Of a stretch of 64,000 nucleotides of DNA, positions 45,934 to 56,338 are shown piece by piece (the first letter of the stretch is position 1; the number at the start of each line of letters is the position of its first letter). The notes below the pieces were generated by a model. The model was given only the letters and a program-made list of their open reading frames with translations, was not told the DNA's origin and made no database searches. This stretch comes from Asterella californica (lineage: Eukaryota > Streptophyta > Marchantiopsida > Marchantiales > Aytoniaceae): positions 20,626,001 to 20,690,000 of the forward strand of contig JAYKYS010000009.1 of NCBI GenBank assembly GCA_036924285.1, read 5' to 3'. The translations under genes and the position numbers were made by a program.

Positions 45934-47215
45934 TGTCGTGCTACTTGGCGGCTACATGTTATATTTCTACTCCGACGCTTGAGTTTAGTAGTTCTAGAAG
46001 TTAGCTTATATTACTTCTAGTCGTTTATGTATATGTTTGACACCTTTGCATACGGTGTTAACACTATTTTGAGTCTTAGTAGGTTGATTACCATGTTGTT
46101 AGGGCTTAAGCTCATGGGTTGTATTTGCGTGTCGCCCATGCACGCTTTCTAGCTGATTTAAGTTATTTTTCGGGGCTGCGTGTCATTTTAGGTAGTTTAA
46201 GTTTTACGTTGGCACTCTAGGGGGCTTGACGTGGTAGCCTATGAGTAAAACTAAGTTGCCACGTGGTTTAGGGTACTAAAGGACAACCAAGTGGAGCTAT
46301 GAACTCCCATTGGTCTGTTTTTATCTTTAGTTTAACTCTAAATTTAGAAAGAGAGCTCTAAAGGAGAGTTCGAGCATTTTGTGAGGGATCTTCGAAATCT
46401 GAGAGCACAGGGAGAGAGGTCTCGTCATGCCAAGCACTTCCAGTGAAAATTTCGATCGATTTGAGTCAATAAAGACGGAGTTATGAGCAATTGAAGTTCG
46501 GATTGTGCTAGAATTGAATCATTTTGGTTGGATTTAGGGTTTTCAGTGTCACTCGCAGCAGATTTGAGGAAATTGCTTCAAAACTTCGAGGTTGTGTTCT
46601 CCGCCAGCAGGGCTACGATTTCACAAAAAGTTTCATATCGATTGAGCAACTGAGTAATTCAGGGCGGCCGCTGAAGCTGAGGGGGTCTGAAAAGCTCTTA
46701 ATCTAGAGCAGCGACTTCAGAGGAGGAGATCTACAGTTCTGTGTACATTCAGGAGTCCCAACTTCACAGGGATGTTCAGCACCCTGTAGACTGCAAATCC
46801 TGTAAGAAACTTTGAAATTGATCGAGCCAAACTCCTGTTATAGGTTGAAATAGCCAGCTAGGTACCAGAAATTGCCGTAGTTTTCTTGCTCAAAACTTTT
46901 CTGTTCATATCTCCGTGTCAGAATTTGATCTCAGGCTGAAATTTCGTCTGTGAGTTCAGTAGTACCTCATTTGCATGTAGGGGAAGTTTAGAGGTCTAAA
47001 CCTTCATAGTTTTCCTCTCCGTGAGTGTCAAAGTTCACCGCCGAATCTTATTACTGCCAGCTAGACCTGAATTTCGCCTTTTGGGTATATTACTAGATCT
47101 TACACATCTGTGTGAGTGTTTATAGCCCTATTGTGACCTGAAAGCCAACCTCTTGAGTGAACAACCACAGCCAGAAGCCCGGTGCTTTCCTAGGTAGACG
47201 GATTACACTCCGACA
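45934..47215 (+). repeat. Element 3 5' LTR
   Basis: It begins TGTCGTGCTACTTGG and ends CACTCCGACA. Same length as the 3' LTR and about 99.6 percent identical by eye. It is followed by a TGGTGAACTCG sequence (about 47227) that could be the tRNA primer site; I cannot assign the tRNA. Confidence 0.9.
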
Positions 47216-47291
47216 TACTCTCTTTTTGGTGAACTCGACGTGAAACACCTAGGGTGGGAGTTTTCTTGAGAGTGTTACAGGATCAGTTATC

Positions 47292-49664
47292 ATGGCCAAC
47301 CAAGGATCATCAAGTGGAGGTGTTGCTGCTGCTCAGCAACCTATTCAGTTTGATGCTGCTACGATGAAGATGTTCCAGGCTTTTTCCATGTTCATGCAGC
47401 AGCAACAGAGCACAGAGAGGAAGGAGGTGTTAGCAACCAAGGCATTGCAATCTGTGGTGCACAAGATGGACCAGTTCAAGGGTACAGATATTTCCAAGTA
47501 TGTGCGATACTATGCTAGGGAGATGGAGGTGAACAAGGTGCGTGAGAAGGAGATGGTGGAGAACTTTGAGCTTGCTGTTGTCCCTGAGATTCGTGGGCGT
47601 GTGAAGGAGCTCAAGCAGCAGCAAGGACAGAGTTGGGAGAGCTTTATGCGAGCTTTGAAGGAGGAGTACTACACCGAAGACTCAGAGAGGGTGATCAAGA
47701 GAACATTCTTGGAGTGGGTGGTGAAGCCTAACAAAGGTTTGTCTGTAAATGAGTTGTTAAGGGAATTTGATCGTCAGTATGCTCAGCTTTCTAGGACAGA
47801 AAAGCTTACATTAGAGGTGGAGAAGACCGAGCTTTTCCTACAAGCAGCAGACGTGACTATTCAGGAGAAGCTTGAGCTGTTGCTGGAAGACAAGAGTGAG
47901 GAGAGAGGATTGAAGACTGACTGGAAGGAGGTTGAAGAGGCTGTTTCTTTGCTGACCAAGAGACAGAGAAGAAGGGACAAGGTGGTGGTAAGTGAAGCAG
48001 CACCTCTCATAGTTCCTGTCAAGCAGTTGCCTACTAAGCCCGCTTTGGTAATTGCTAGAGAGGAAGACTCACCGCTTGATGAGTTGATTAAGGGTATGAA
48101 GGAGCTTAAGCTTAAGCTCACTAGGTTAGAAGAGAAGGAGCAGAATGTACAGCCTGCTATGCAGAGGCCTCAGATGAGAGAAGGCTTTGTTCATCGTTGT
48201 ATATGGTGCGATAGCCTAGATCATGTAAGAAGAGATTGTGGAGAGTTTTCAGATGCATTGAGGAAGGATCTTATCTTCTTCAAAGATGGTAAGATCCATT
48301 TGAGAGAGACTGGGATGATGTTGGGAACCAACTTTGGCAAGGGTGGTATGAAGAGACTTGTGAATGAGATATCAGCATCACATGCTGTTTCTCTTGTGAA
48401 TGCTGCTACTTGTGGAGTGAAAGTGGAGATGGAGAGAGAGAAAGGGACTACTGGGTTGTGGTCAGATGTAGTGCGGTCCGTAGCTAGAACAGAGCTAGAC
48501 AAGGATGTGCTACGAAGGGTTGGCAACTCAATTAGAGAAACTACAGGATGGAATGACCCTGTAGATACTATGTCAGTGCATGCTTATGTTGCAAGAAGTC
48601 AGCATGAAGCTGTACTAGAAGAAAAACGCAGAAGGGAGGATGCAGGTGAGGCTTCTACAGCCAAACGACCTGCTACAAGGAGTGAAAGGGCTAGACCAGA
48701 TGCAAGGCAAGAGACAACACCTACTCGGGAGGAGACTATGGAGGATCTACCATCTACAACACCAAAGGAGAAGGAGAGAAGCAAGGAGAAGGGTAAGATG
48801 CCTGCATACAAACTTCAGTCTGACATTGAGATTGCTACAGACTTGAAGCAGGTGTTAGAGAATCGTATCTTGAATGGGAAGGTTGAGTTTACTTTGGGTG
48901 AGATTCTTGGGATTGCAAAGCGTGAGTTCCATGAGGTTATCATAGATATCATCAAGAGGAAACGTCAGATTTTGGGTGAAGCAGCTACGCTTAACGCTCT
49001 AGGGACCAAACTGTCGGAGGATGAGGAAGATGAGATTGCTGGTTACTGCTCTCAAGTATCAGAGGGAAGATCAGATCAGCACGTGAGGTTTGAAGATGAG
49101 GTGGAAGCATCGCAGAAGAGCCATTATTCTCACAACCATTGGGCGAGAGCAACCACAGAGACCTTAGTGAAGCTGGGAGATCTAGAGGAACCTGTGGTAG
49201 CATTGATTGATCACGGCTCAGAGATTAATCTGATGTCTAAGGAGCTGTACAAGCGTGGGAGGTGGCCCATAGACACCGACCATGGATGGCTTATCCGCAC
49301 TGCCAATAACCAGAGAGGAGAACTCTATGGTGCTTGCCCCAACATCAAGGTAACTGTGGGTGACATCAGTGATGTTCAGAATTTCTTTGTACAAGATATG
49401 TCAATCTATCCTATCATTCTAGGACAGCCTTACATTACTGCTGTTAGAATGGAGACACGAGTTATGGATGATGGTTCAGCCTATGCTAGGATACGTAGTA
49501 GAGACGGCAAAAGAGCTGTTCAGTTTTTGACTGTTGCTGCAGAACATGAGAGGAATCGTGATAGCTTGAGAGACCGTCCACTGCCTAAGATTACTCAAGA
49601 GTTTAGAGAGTCTAGGGGTTTTGGCAGAGTACCATTGAAGAGCGAGACTTCAACGGTACAGTAG
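47292..49664 (+). CDS. Element 3 gag-protease
   Basis: This is particle protein plus processing enzyme, 790 codons, starting at an ATG 77 bp after the LTR. The N-terminal third is a helical capsid-like region (RYYAREMEVNKVREKEMVEN and following). One zinc knuckle lies at residues 303-316 (C303, C306, H311, C316). A Lys/Glu-rich linker (about 435-500) precedes the protease, with active site ALIDHGSEINLM (D640 to S643); DHGS replaces the usual DTG/DSG. The domain ends at IYPIILGQPYITAVRME. The frame ends with TAG; pol continues in another frame from about 49673, so either a frameshift or decay separates them. Confidence 0.85.
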   Translation: MANQGSSSGGVAAAQQPIQFDAATMKMFQAFSMFMQQQQSTERKEVLATKALQSVVHKMDQFKGTDISKYVRYYAREMEVNKVREKEMVENFELAVVPEIRGRVKELKQQQGQSWESFMRALKEEYYTEDSERVIKRTFLEWVVKPNKGLSVNELLREFDRQYAQLSRTEKLTLEVEKTELFLQAADVTIQEKLELLLEDKSEERGLKTDWKEVEEAVSLLTKRQRRRDKVVVSEAAPLIVPVKQLPTKPALVIAREEDSPLDELIKGMKELKLKLTRLEEKEQNVQPAMQRPQMREGFVHRCIWCDSLDHVRRDCGEFSDALRKDLIFFKDGKIHLRETGMMLGTNFGKGGMKRLVNEISASHAVSLVNAATCGVKVEMEREKGTTGLWSDVVRSVARTELDKDVLRRVGNSIRETTGWNDPVDTMSVHAYVARSQHEAVLEEKRRREDAGEASTAKRPATRSERARPDARQETTPTREETMEDLPSTTPKEKERSKEKGKMPAYKLQSDIEIATDLKQVLENRILNGKVEFTLGEILGIAKREFHEVIIDIIKRKRQILGEAATLNALGTKLSEDEEDEIAGYCSQVSEGRSDQHVRFEDEVEASQKSHYSHNHWARATTETLVKLGDLEEPVVALIDHGSEINLMSKELYKRGRWPIDTDHGWLIRTANNQRGELYGACPNIKVTVGDISDVQNFFVQDMSIYPIILGQPYITAVRMETRVMDDGSAYARIRSRDGKRAVQFLTVAAEHERNRDSLRDRPLPKITQEFRESRGFGRVPLKSETSTVQ

Positions 49665-49672
49665 AGATATGA

Positions 49673-50374
49673 TTCTCGCCTGATCCAGTAAAGCAGGAAG
49701 CTTTATCCACTAGCTTCTTGGGATTGACGTCATGTGGATCAGTATGTTATAGGAAGGTTGAGAATCTGAAGAGGTTTGAGAGGCAACATGTGAAGTATGT
49801 ACAGCAGTCTTTGTGGGATAATGGAGAGTTAGCAAGAGATGAATACGTATCTGGAGTGTTTGAAGAGCAGTATTTGGTAGATACTATAGGGGAGTTGAAA
49901 TCGATAGTAGAAAGTTCTATAGATGATGTAGATAGAGTGGTGAGAGTGAGCTCCAAGGAGCTTTATGATGTAATTGATAAGTTTATAGACCGGCAAGAGG
50001 TGTATGTGGAGACCAAGTACAAGTCAGTAGCAAAGAAAGTCAAACCAGTGGCTTTGCCTTTACCACTCGATTACAATCAAAAGATGGAGCAAGCTGCATG
50101 AGAACCGACGCTTAGAGGACCGAGAAGAATTGGGCACCAGTTTACAGAAACAACACTGAAGGACCTGAGGATTGGAGGTGATGGATTTCTTACTGAGCAA
50201 GAGAAGAAGAGCTTCAGGGAGATGCTATCTAGGCATGGTAAGGCGTTTGCGTTTGAGTCACATGAAGTAGGATGTGTAGATCCAAGTGTAGTTGCACCTA
50301 TGGTAATCTTTACTATACCGCATGTGCCTTAGAATCTACGTCCTATCCCTGTACCTAGAGCTCATCTACCAAAG
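49673..50374 (+). pseudogene. Element 3 protease-RT connecting region, with two stops
   Basis: It is in the same frame as the RT frame at 50375. It holds an open stretch of 127 codons (49718-50101) ended by TGA, then a further stretch that reads HEVGCVDPSVVAPMVIF and ends with a TAG at 50330-50332, just before the conserved NLRPIPVPRAH of RT. Both stops can come from one C-to-T or G-to-A change. In an active copy this would be the N-terminal part of pol. Confidence 0.65.
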
Positions 50375-53128
50375 TTGATAGACTTGCTCAATGAGAGGAT
50401 TAGAATGGGTATCTTGGAACCATCTATAGCTCCCTACTCTAGCAGATGGTTTACTGTTCCGAAGAAGAGTGGAGCTTTGAGATTCATTCAAGATATGCAG
50501 CCAGTTAACAAGGTGACTATCAGGAATATGGGTATAGGACCTATTGTAGACGAGTTTGCAGAGGCTTTTGCTGGTCGTGCTATCTATTCAATGGGAGACT
50601 TATATTCAGGTTACGATCAGTTTCAGTTATCCTCTGAGAGTAGAGACTTGACTACAATGAGGACACCTTTGGGGTTACTAAGGATGTGCACCTTGCCACA
50701 AGGTGCTACCAATTCTGTAGCACATATGATGAATGGCATGAATAAAGTTTTGAGGGATTTCATTCCTGAAAAAACTATGCCATTCCTTGATGATGTGCCG
50801 ATCAAAGGGTGTGCTGAGGAGGAGAAAAATGAGGTAATGGATCAGAGGGGGTGCCGTAAGTTTGTTGCAGATCACATAGCCGACTGTGATAAGATATTGA
50901 GTCGACTGGAGGAGGTTCATTTGACTTTATCAGGAGCAAAGTCTGTATTTGGAGAACAGGATGTGTTAATAGTGGGACATCTGTGTGGATCTTATGGTCG
51001 GAAACCTTGTCCAAACAAGGTTGATGCCATCCGAAGGATGAAGGAGACATGTGGATCGGTTACTGAGGTGAGAAGGTTTCTAGGTGCATGTGTGTTTTAT
51101 CATATATGGATTCCACACTTTGCACATGTAGCAGATCCGTTGTACAAGTTGCTGAGGAAGGGGCAGAGATTTCAGTGGCAAGAGGAGCAAAGCGAGTCTA
51201 TGAAGAAGTTGAAGGATCTGTTGTCTTCACCACCAACTCTACGGAAGGTAACATATGAGTTGGGCAGATCTGTTATCCTTACTGTTGATACTAGTCCTAT
51301 TGGCATTGGATGGGCTATAGGACAAGATGATAAAGATGGAAATAGATATGTGGTGCGTTTTGGTGCTAAAGTCTTAAGTTCACGGCAGAGAGACTACCCT
51401 CAGATCAAGAGAGAGCTATGGGGAGTAGTTACTGCGATGAAGAGTGATAAGGAATACTTGATAGGAGCACCTGTGGTTGTGGAGACAAATTGTTTACCTC
51501 TCTTGGGAATGATCACTAGCTGTACAACTCCAGATATTGCTATGTTGAGGTGGATAGCATATATCAAGTCCTTGAACCCAGAATTTAGACATATTGCAGG
51601 GAAGGACAATCCTGTGGCAGATATGTTATCAAGGGTTAGGTATTACGATGAGAAAGAAATGATAGATGATCAGGAGGATGTGGGAACAGAGTTCTATTCT
51701 AGTGCTCTTGCTAGAAGAGATAGAAGCTGTTTTGCAGCCTTGTTGGAGTTTTTTGAGGAAACTATGTATGATGGCGAATGGTTGGATCTTGGGCGCTATT
51801 TGAGTTCATTGGAAAGGCAAGAAGGCTGGTCTGATGCAGATTTCAAGAGGATCCGTAGAACAGCTTATGGGTACTTTTTATATGGAGGACATCTATGGAA
51901 GCGCCCTAAGCTACAAGGAGGTGTACCACAGCGGGTGGTATGTGACCTAGAATTGCAGCAGAAGCTGATCAAGGAGTTCCATGAGAGTCTATGGGCCGGT
52001 CATAGAGGAGTTTGGGCTACGTTTGCCAAGATAAAGGAGAAGTATTGGTGGAAGGGTATGTATAAGGATGTAGTACAGTTTGTTTCATCCTGTATACCTT
52101 GCCAGATGTATTCCAACGTACGTCATCGTGATGGATTGCATCCTACTTATCCTTTAGCCATTCATTACAAATGGGTAGTTGATCTGGTAACTATGCCATT
52201 TGGACTTGGACAAATGAGGTATCTAGTCTTGGCTAGAGAAGATCTATCTAACCAAGTTGAAGGTCGTGCCCTGAGGACGAAGACCACTGCTAGTGTCTGC
52301 CGCTTTCTACTTGAAGATGTTATTTGTAGGTATGGGTGTGTGGGAAAGATCACTGCAGATAGGGGCGAGCTGGATTCACAAGAAGCAGTTGAGTTCTTCA
52401 AGCGACTGGGAATCAAGTTGGCGTTAACCACTGCTTACAATCCTGAAGGGAATGGCAAGAGCGAAAGAGGTCATCCGCCAATCATCAAAGCTTTGGTAAA
52501 AGCTTGCAAGGGTAAGATCCGTGAATGGCCTAGACTGCTACCATTTGCTTTGTGGGCGGATCGTACAACTCATAGTACCGTTACAGGTTACATGCCAGCA
52601 GAGTTGATACTAGGGCAAAAACCTGTGATGCCGATTGAGGAGGTTGTGCCTACTTGGAATGTTTTGCCATGGGAAGATGGTAGGAGTACGAAGGATCTTC
52701 TTGCATTAAGGATCCAACAGTTAGAACGGAGACCTGAGGATGTTGCCAAAGCTGTGGAAAGGTTGAAGACTGCTAGAGAGAGAAACAAAGGCAGATTTGA
52801 TAGAACACATAGATTACGACCCAAACCAGTTAAAGAAGGTGATTGGGTGTTAGTCTATGATAGTAGTCTTGATAATCAGCATAGCACTATCAGGAAGTTC
52901 TCCAAGAGATGGTTTGGACCTTATGTGGTGTTAGAAGTTTATGATAATGCCACATACTCCTTGAGAGAGTTAGATGGTGCAGTGCTCAAGATACCAGTCG
53001 CAGAAAAGAGAATCAAGCTCTTTAGGAGGAGAGGGGAGGACCAGAACGTTGCAGAGTTTACGGAGGATGAAGTTGAAGACCCAATGCAGGTTGAAGATGA
53101 GTTTGAAGCCGAAGCTGAAGAGTCTTGA
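50375..53128 (+). CDS. Element 3 reverse transcriptase, RNase H and integrase
   Basis: 917 codons. RT: WFTVPKKSGALRFIQDMQPVN (about 25-45), motif A YSMGDLYSGYDQF (71-83), LPQGATNSVAHM (107-118), catalytic FLDD (137-140) in place of YxDD. RNase H: VILTVDTSPIGIGWAI through AGKDNPVADMLSR. Integrase: HHCC region ending SSCIPCQ, then VVDLVTMP (D), ITADRGELDS (D) and NPEGNGKSERGH (E). A C-terminal FGPYVV...LRELDGAVLK region follows and an acidic tail ends the protein. No chromodomain. The first Met is not the likely start because conserved RT sequence lies upstream in the same frame. Confidence 0.9.
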   Translation: MIDLLNERIRMGILEPSIAPYSSRWFTVPKKSGALRFIQDMQPVNKVTIRNMGIGPIVDEFAEAFAGRAIYSMGDLYSGYDQFQLSSESRDLTTMRTPLGLLRMCTLPQGATNSVAHMMNGMNKVLRDFIPEKTMPFLDDVPIKGCAEEEKNEVMDQRGCRKFVADHIADCDKILSRLEEVHLTLSGAKSVFGEQDVLIVGHLCGSYGRKPCPNKVDAIRRMKETCGSVTEVRRFLGACVFYHIWIPHFAHVADPLYKLLRKGQRFQWQEEQSESMKKLKDLLSSPPTLRKVTYELGRSVILTVDTSPIGIGWAIGQDDKDGNRYVVRFGAKVLSSRQRDYPQIKRELWGVVTAMKSDKEYLIGAPVVVETNCLPLLGMITSCTTPDIAMLRWIAYIKSLNPEFRHIAGKDNPVADMLSRVRYYDEKEMIDDQEDVGTEFYSSALARRDRSCFAALLEFFEETMYDGEWLDLGRYLSSLERQEGWSDADFKRIRRTAYGYFLYGGHLWKRPKLQGGVPQRVVCDLELQQKLIKEFHESLWAGHRGVWATFAKIKEKYWWKGMYKDVVQFVSSCIPCQMYSNVRHRDGLHPTYPLAIHYKWVVDLVTMPFGLGQMRYLVLAREDLSNQVEGRALRTKTTASVCRFLLEDVICRYGCVGKITADRGELDSQEAVEFFKRLGIKLALTTAYNPEGNGKSERGHPPIIKALVKACKGKIREWPRLLPFALWADRTTHSTVTGYMPAELILGQKPVMPIEEVVPTWNVLPWEDGRSTKDLLALRIQQLERRPEDVAKAVERLKTARERNKGRFDRTHRLRPKPVKEGDWVLVYDSSLDNQHSTIRKFSKRWFGPYVVLEVYDNATYSLRELDGAVLKIPVAEKRIKLFRRRGEDQNVAEFTEDEVEDPMQVEDEFEAEAEES

Positions 53129-53173
53129 TCTGGATGGCACATACCGGAGGATGTGTAGGTTCAGAGGGGTGGA

Positions 53174-54455
53174 TGTCGTGCTACTTGGCGGCTACATGTT
53201 ATATTTCTACTCCGACGCTTGAGTTTAGTAGTTCTAGAAGTTAGCTTATATTACTTCTAGTCGTTTATGTATATGTTTGACACCTTTGCATACGGTGTTA
53301 ACACTATTTTGAGTCTTAGTAGGTTGATTACCATGTTGTTAGGGCTTAAGCTCATGGGTTGTATTTGCGTGTCGCCCATGCACGCTTTCTAGCTGATTTA
53401 AGTTATTTTTCGGGGCTGCGTGTCATTTTAGATAGTTTAAGTTTTACGTTGGCACTCTAGGGGGCTTGACGTGGTAGCCTATGAGTAAAACTAAGTTGCC
53501 ACGTGGTTTAGGGTACTAAAGGACAACCAAGTGGAGCTATGAACTCCCATTGGTCTGTTTTTGTCTTTAGTTTAACTCTAAATTTAGAAAGAGAGCTCTA
53601 AAGGAGAGTTCGAGCATTTTGTGAGGGATCTTCGAAATCTGAGAGCACAGGGAGAGAGGTCTCGTCATGCCAAGCACTTCCAGTGAAAATTTCGATCGAT
53701 TTGAGTCAATAAAGACGGAGTTATGAGCAATTGAAGTTCGGATTGTGCTAGAATTGAATCATTTTGGTTGGATTTAGGGTTTTCAGTGTCACTCGCAGCA
53801 GATTTGAGGAAATTGCTTCAAAACTTCGAGGTTGTGTTCTCCGCCAGCAGGGCTACGATTTCACAAAAAGTTTCATATCGATTGAGCAACTGAGTAATTC
53901 AGGGCGGCCGCTGAAGCTGAGGGGGTCTGAAAAGCTCTTAATCTAGAGCAGCGACTTCAGAGGAGGAGATCTACAGTTCTGTGTACATTCAGGAGTCCCA
54001 ACTTCACAGGGATGTTCAGCACCCTGTAGAATGCAAATCCTGTAAGAAACTTTGAAATTGATCGAGCCAAACTCCTGTTATAGGTTGAAATAGCCAGCTA
54101 GGTATCAGAAATTGCCGTAGTTTTCTTGCTCAAAACTTTTCTGTTCATATCTCCGTGTCAGAATTTGATCTCAGGCTGAAATTTCGTCTGTGAGTTCAGT
54201 AGTACCTCATTTGCATGTAGGGGAAGTTTAGAGGTCTAAACCTTCATAGTTTTCCTCTCCGTGAGTGTCAAAGTTCACCGCCGAATCTTATTACTGCCAG
54301 CTAGACCTGAATTTCGCCTTTTGGGTATATTACTAGATCTTACACATCTGTGTGAGTGTTTATAGCCCTATTGTGACCTGAAAGCCAACCTCTTGAGTGA
54401 ACAACCACAGCCAGAAGCCCGGCGCTTTCCTAGGTAGACGGATTACACTCCGACA
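53174..54455 (+). repeat. Element 3 3' LTR
   Basis: Second LTR copy, 1,282 bp. It differs from the 5' copy at about five places (for example a G/A near 53432 and C/T near 54105). Confidence 0.9.
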
Positions 54456-54770
54456 CCGTGTACCTGCGAAGGCAGGAGTAGCTCATGGAAGACCATCTTC
54501 CTGGACCGAGGATTGGTGACGCATGGCCTTTCACAGGTCAGAAGCTGAGAACCGAGGTTATTGGCACGAGAAGAAGATCTCATCCATAATCTCAGGGTAG
54601 TGGCACGTGCTTGGGAGCACAACTTGTCTCTTCCTGGAAGAAAGGCAGGGAAGAAACAGATGGAAGGTTGAATCTTACCGGGAGTCGCAGAAGCGCCTTC
54701 TGACGAAGCTGTTCCTTCACCTCTTTCCCAAGGGAAGACACAGAAGACAAGGTATCTTGGAGATCAAGAC

Positions 54771-54920
54771 GTGGAGTTCCTGGAAGTAGTGTGCGTCAAG
54801 GAGAGTGTCAACTGGGGTGCATACATCCACGCCTACGTGCAGACAGAGCTGGCGTACTTAGGTACTCCGGTAGGAGGACATCTTACTCCATTCTTCTGTT
54901 ACATGTACGTAGCCAAGAGG
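54771..54920 (+). pseudogene. Element 4 coding, N-terminal conserved block
   Basis: This frame reads EFLEVVCVKESVNWGAYIHA, then YVQTELAYLG and HLTPFFCYMY, with the look of a conserved globular segment. It then shifts by frame into the following block near 54910. I do not recognise the family; it could be a gag-like or plant repeat-encoded protein. Confidence 0.35.
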
Positions 54921-56338
54921 ATCTCACGGAAGATCAGTTGGCGAGATATAAGCCAACAAGGCAGCACGAGGAGAAGGAGGAGACCTCGGGAGAAGACGAC
55001 CGAGCAGCAGCAATGATTCTCCTTCCCACTCTGATGCCACGGACGAGACCCGGTGCTCATCAGAAGACGCTTCTGATGAGAGAAGACGACTCCAATGGGT
55101 CGGAAGACGCGACACCGCCAAGGAAGATGGGTCCTAGGAGTGTACTTAGGAAGACCGCCTCCTTTCCGATCATCCACTCTGGATCGGAGTCCGATTCTCA
55201 GGAGGAGCCGCCGAGTACCAGAACTAAGCAGAAGATCACTTCTGCAACACCAAGGAGTCTTCCGAAGATTCCAAAAGACGAAGATTGGATGGGTACTCCT
55301 ACTGCGAAGCGAGGAAGCGCAGTAAAGAGGACCGCTTCTACCATAGAGAGGGATCTTCCACCTCGGAAGACGAGAAGAGTAGCTTTTTCCCATGTGCAGA
55401 AGCAGAAGACGACAACAACAGACGAGGCATCCTTGCCTCTAGGAAAGAAGGAAGGCACCTCCGATCGAATCGTGGAGATAAACCTGTCTTCCGCATGAAG
55501 AAGACTGGAGGAGTTTAGTGCCTTCTTCTACGCAGAGATCCAGCCAGCTATGGAGTTGGTGGAGAAGAGAGCGATGACCCAAGAGAAGTCACTACAGCCT
55601 GGATTCGGTCTGCGCATCTTGACGCAGCAGAGCGAATGCCAGAAGAAGGCAGAAGCGCTGGAAGCCAACCTCCGCATCACGGAGAAGCTCGCAGCGAAGT
55701 TCAAGGAGGAAGCAGCCGCTTCTGCCAAGGAGTTAGCGCAGCTGAAGAAGAGCAACCAGGAGTTGCATGTGCGTTTACAGCAGCATGACCAGGAGGTTCT
55801 GCGAGTACGGGATAAGATCACCGTCCTTGCAGAGGAGAAGACGACTTGGAAGACACTGCGGGAAGTCGCAGAAGCGCAGATTGCAGCGGAGAAGACACAG
55901 CGAGAAGCAGCAGAAGCTCGTGCGCATGGGATGTTAGCTCAGTCGATGGAAGCGCTTCGGAAGAAGTTCAACTTCACCGCGGGTAGGAAGCTTCTTACCT
56001 TAGCTAGAGAGTGGGATGAGGAGTCCAAAGCGATGTTGGTGGAGTGCAAGGAGAGTACGTTCCGATATTTGGATCGACAGGTAGAGAGAGTGAAGACACT
56101 CTATTGTCTTTCCTTGATCCCGCCACCAGTAAACGTATCTTCCCACGCACCAGCATCATCGACAGGACCAGACTTGGAGAAGGAGGAGTTTGACCTCACT
56201 GTTCACTTGGTAGTGACAATGTTGGAAGTCGAGAAGACCCCGAAAGAAGCCCCGGAAGACAAGATGTCTTCTGGAAGACAGGAAGAAGTATTCTCAAGTA
56301 TTCCGTGTGGAGGAAGCGACTTCCCTGGACCCCTATGA
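54791..56338 (+). CDS. Element 4 coiled-coil protein, one internal stop
   Basis: Two frames (54791-55498 and 55550-56338) are in the same phase, parted only by a TGA at 55496-55498 and 17 codons. The first part is rich in Ser, Thr, Lys and Arg (phrases PPRKMGPRSVLRKTAS, LPPRKTRRVAF), like a disordered basic region. The second holds a heptad-rich helix of about 130 residues (ECQKKAEALEANLRITEKLA through EKTQREAAEARAH), a following KFNFTAGRKLL segment and an acidic tail. No enzyme motif is seen. Whether it acts in particle assembly, like gag, is a guess. The GAAGAC word density is high because it encodes Glu-Asp and Lys-Thr pairs. Confidence 0.5.

Larger units (their letters stand above)
45934..54455 (+). 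mobile_element. Element 3: Ty3/gypsy retrotransposon of a fungal-like lineage
   Basis: It is 8,522 bp with 1,282-bp LTRs, ends TGTCG...CGACA and a target duplication CCGT (45930-45933, 54456-54459). The two LTRs differ at only about five positions by eye (four of them transitions), so insertion was recent. Order: LTR, gag with CCHC, protease with DHGS, RT with FLDD, RNase H, integrase, LTR. It lies inside Element 4. The coding region has a few nonsense changes. Integrase and RT motifs resemble Ty3 elements of basidiomycete fungi more than common plant chromoviruses, and no chromodomain is seen. Confidence 0.92.

Noticed and set aside
55550..56338. Host coiled-coil gene
   Set aside because: It lies wholly inside an insertion with target duplication and has an in-phase stop upstream; element-encoded is more likely.
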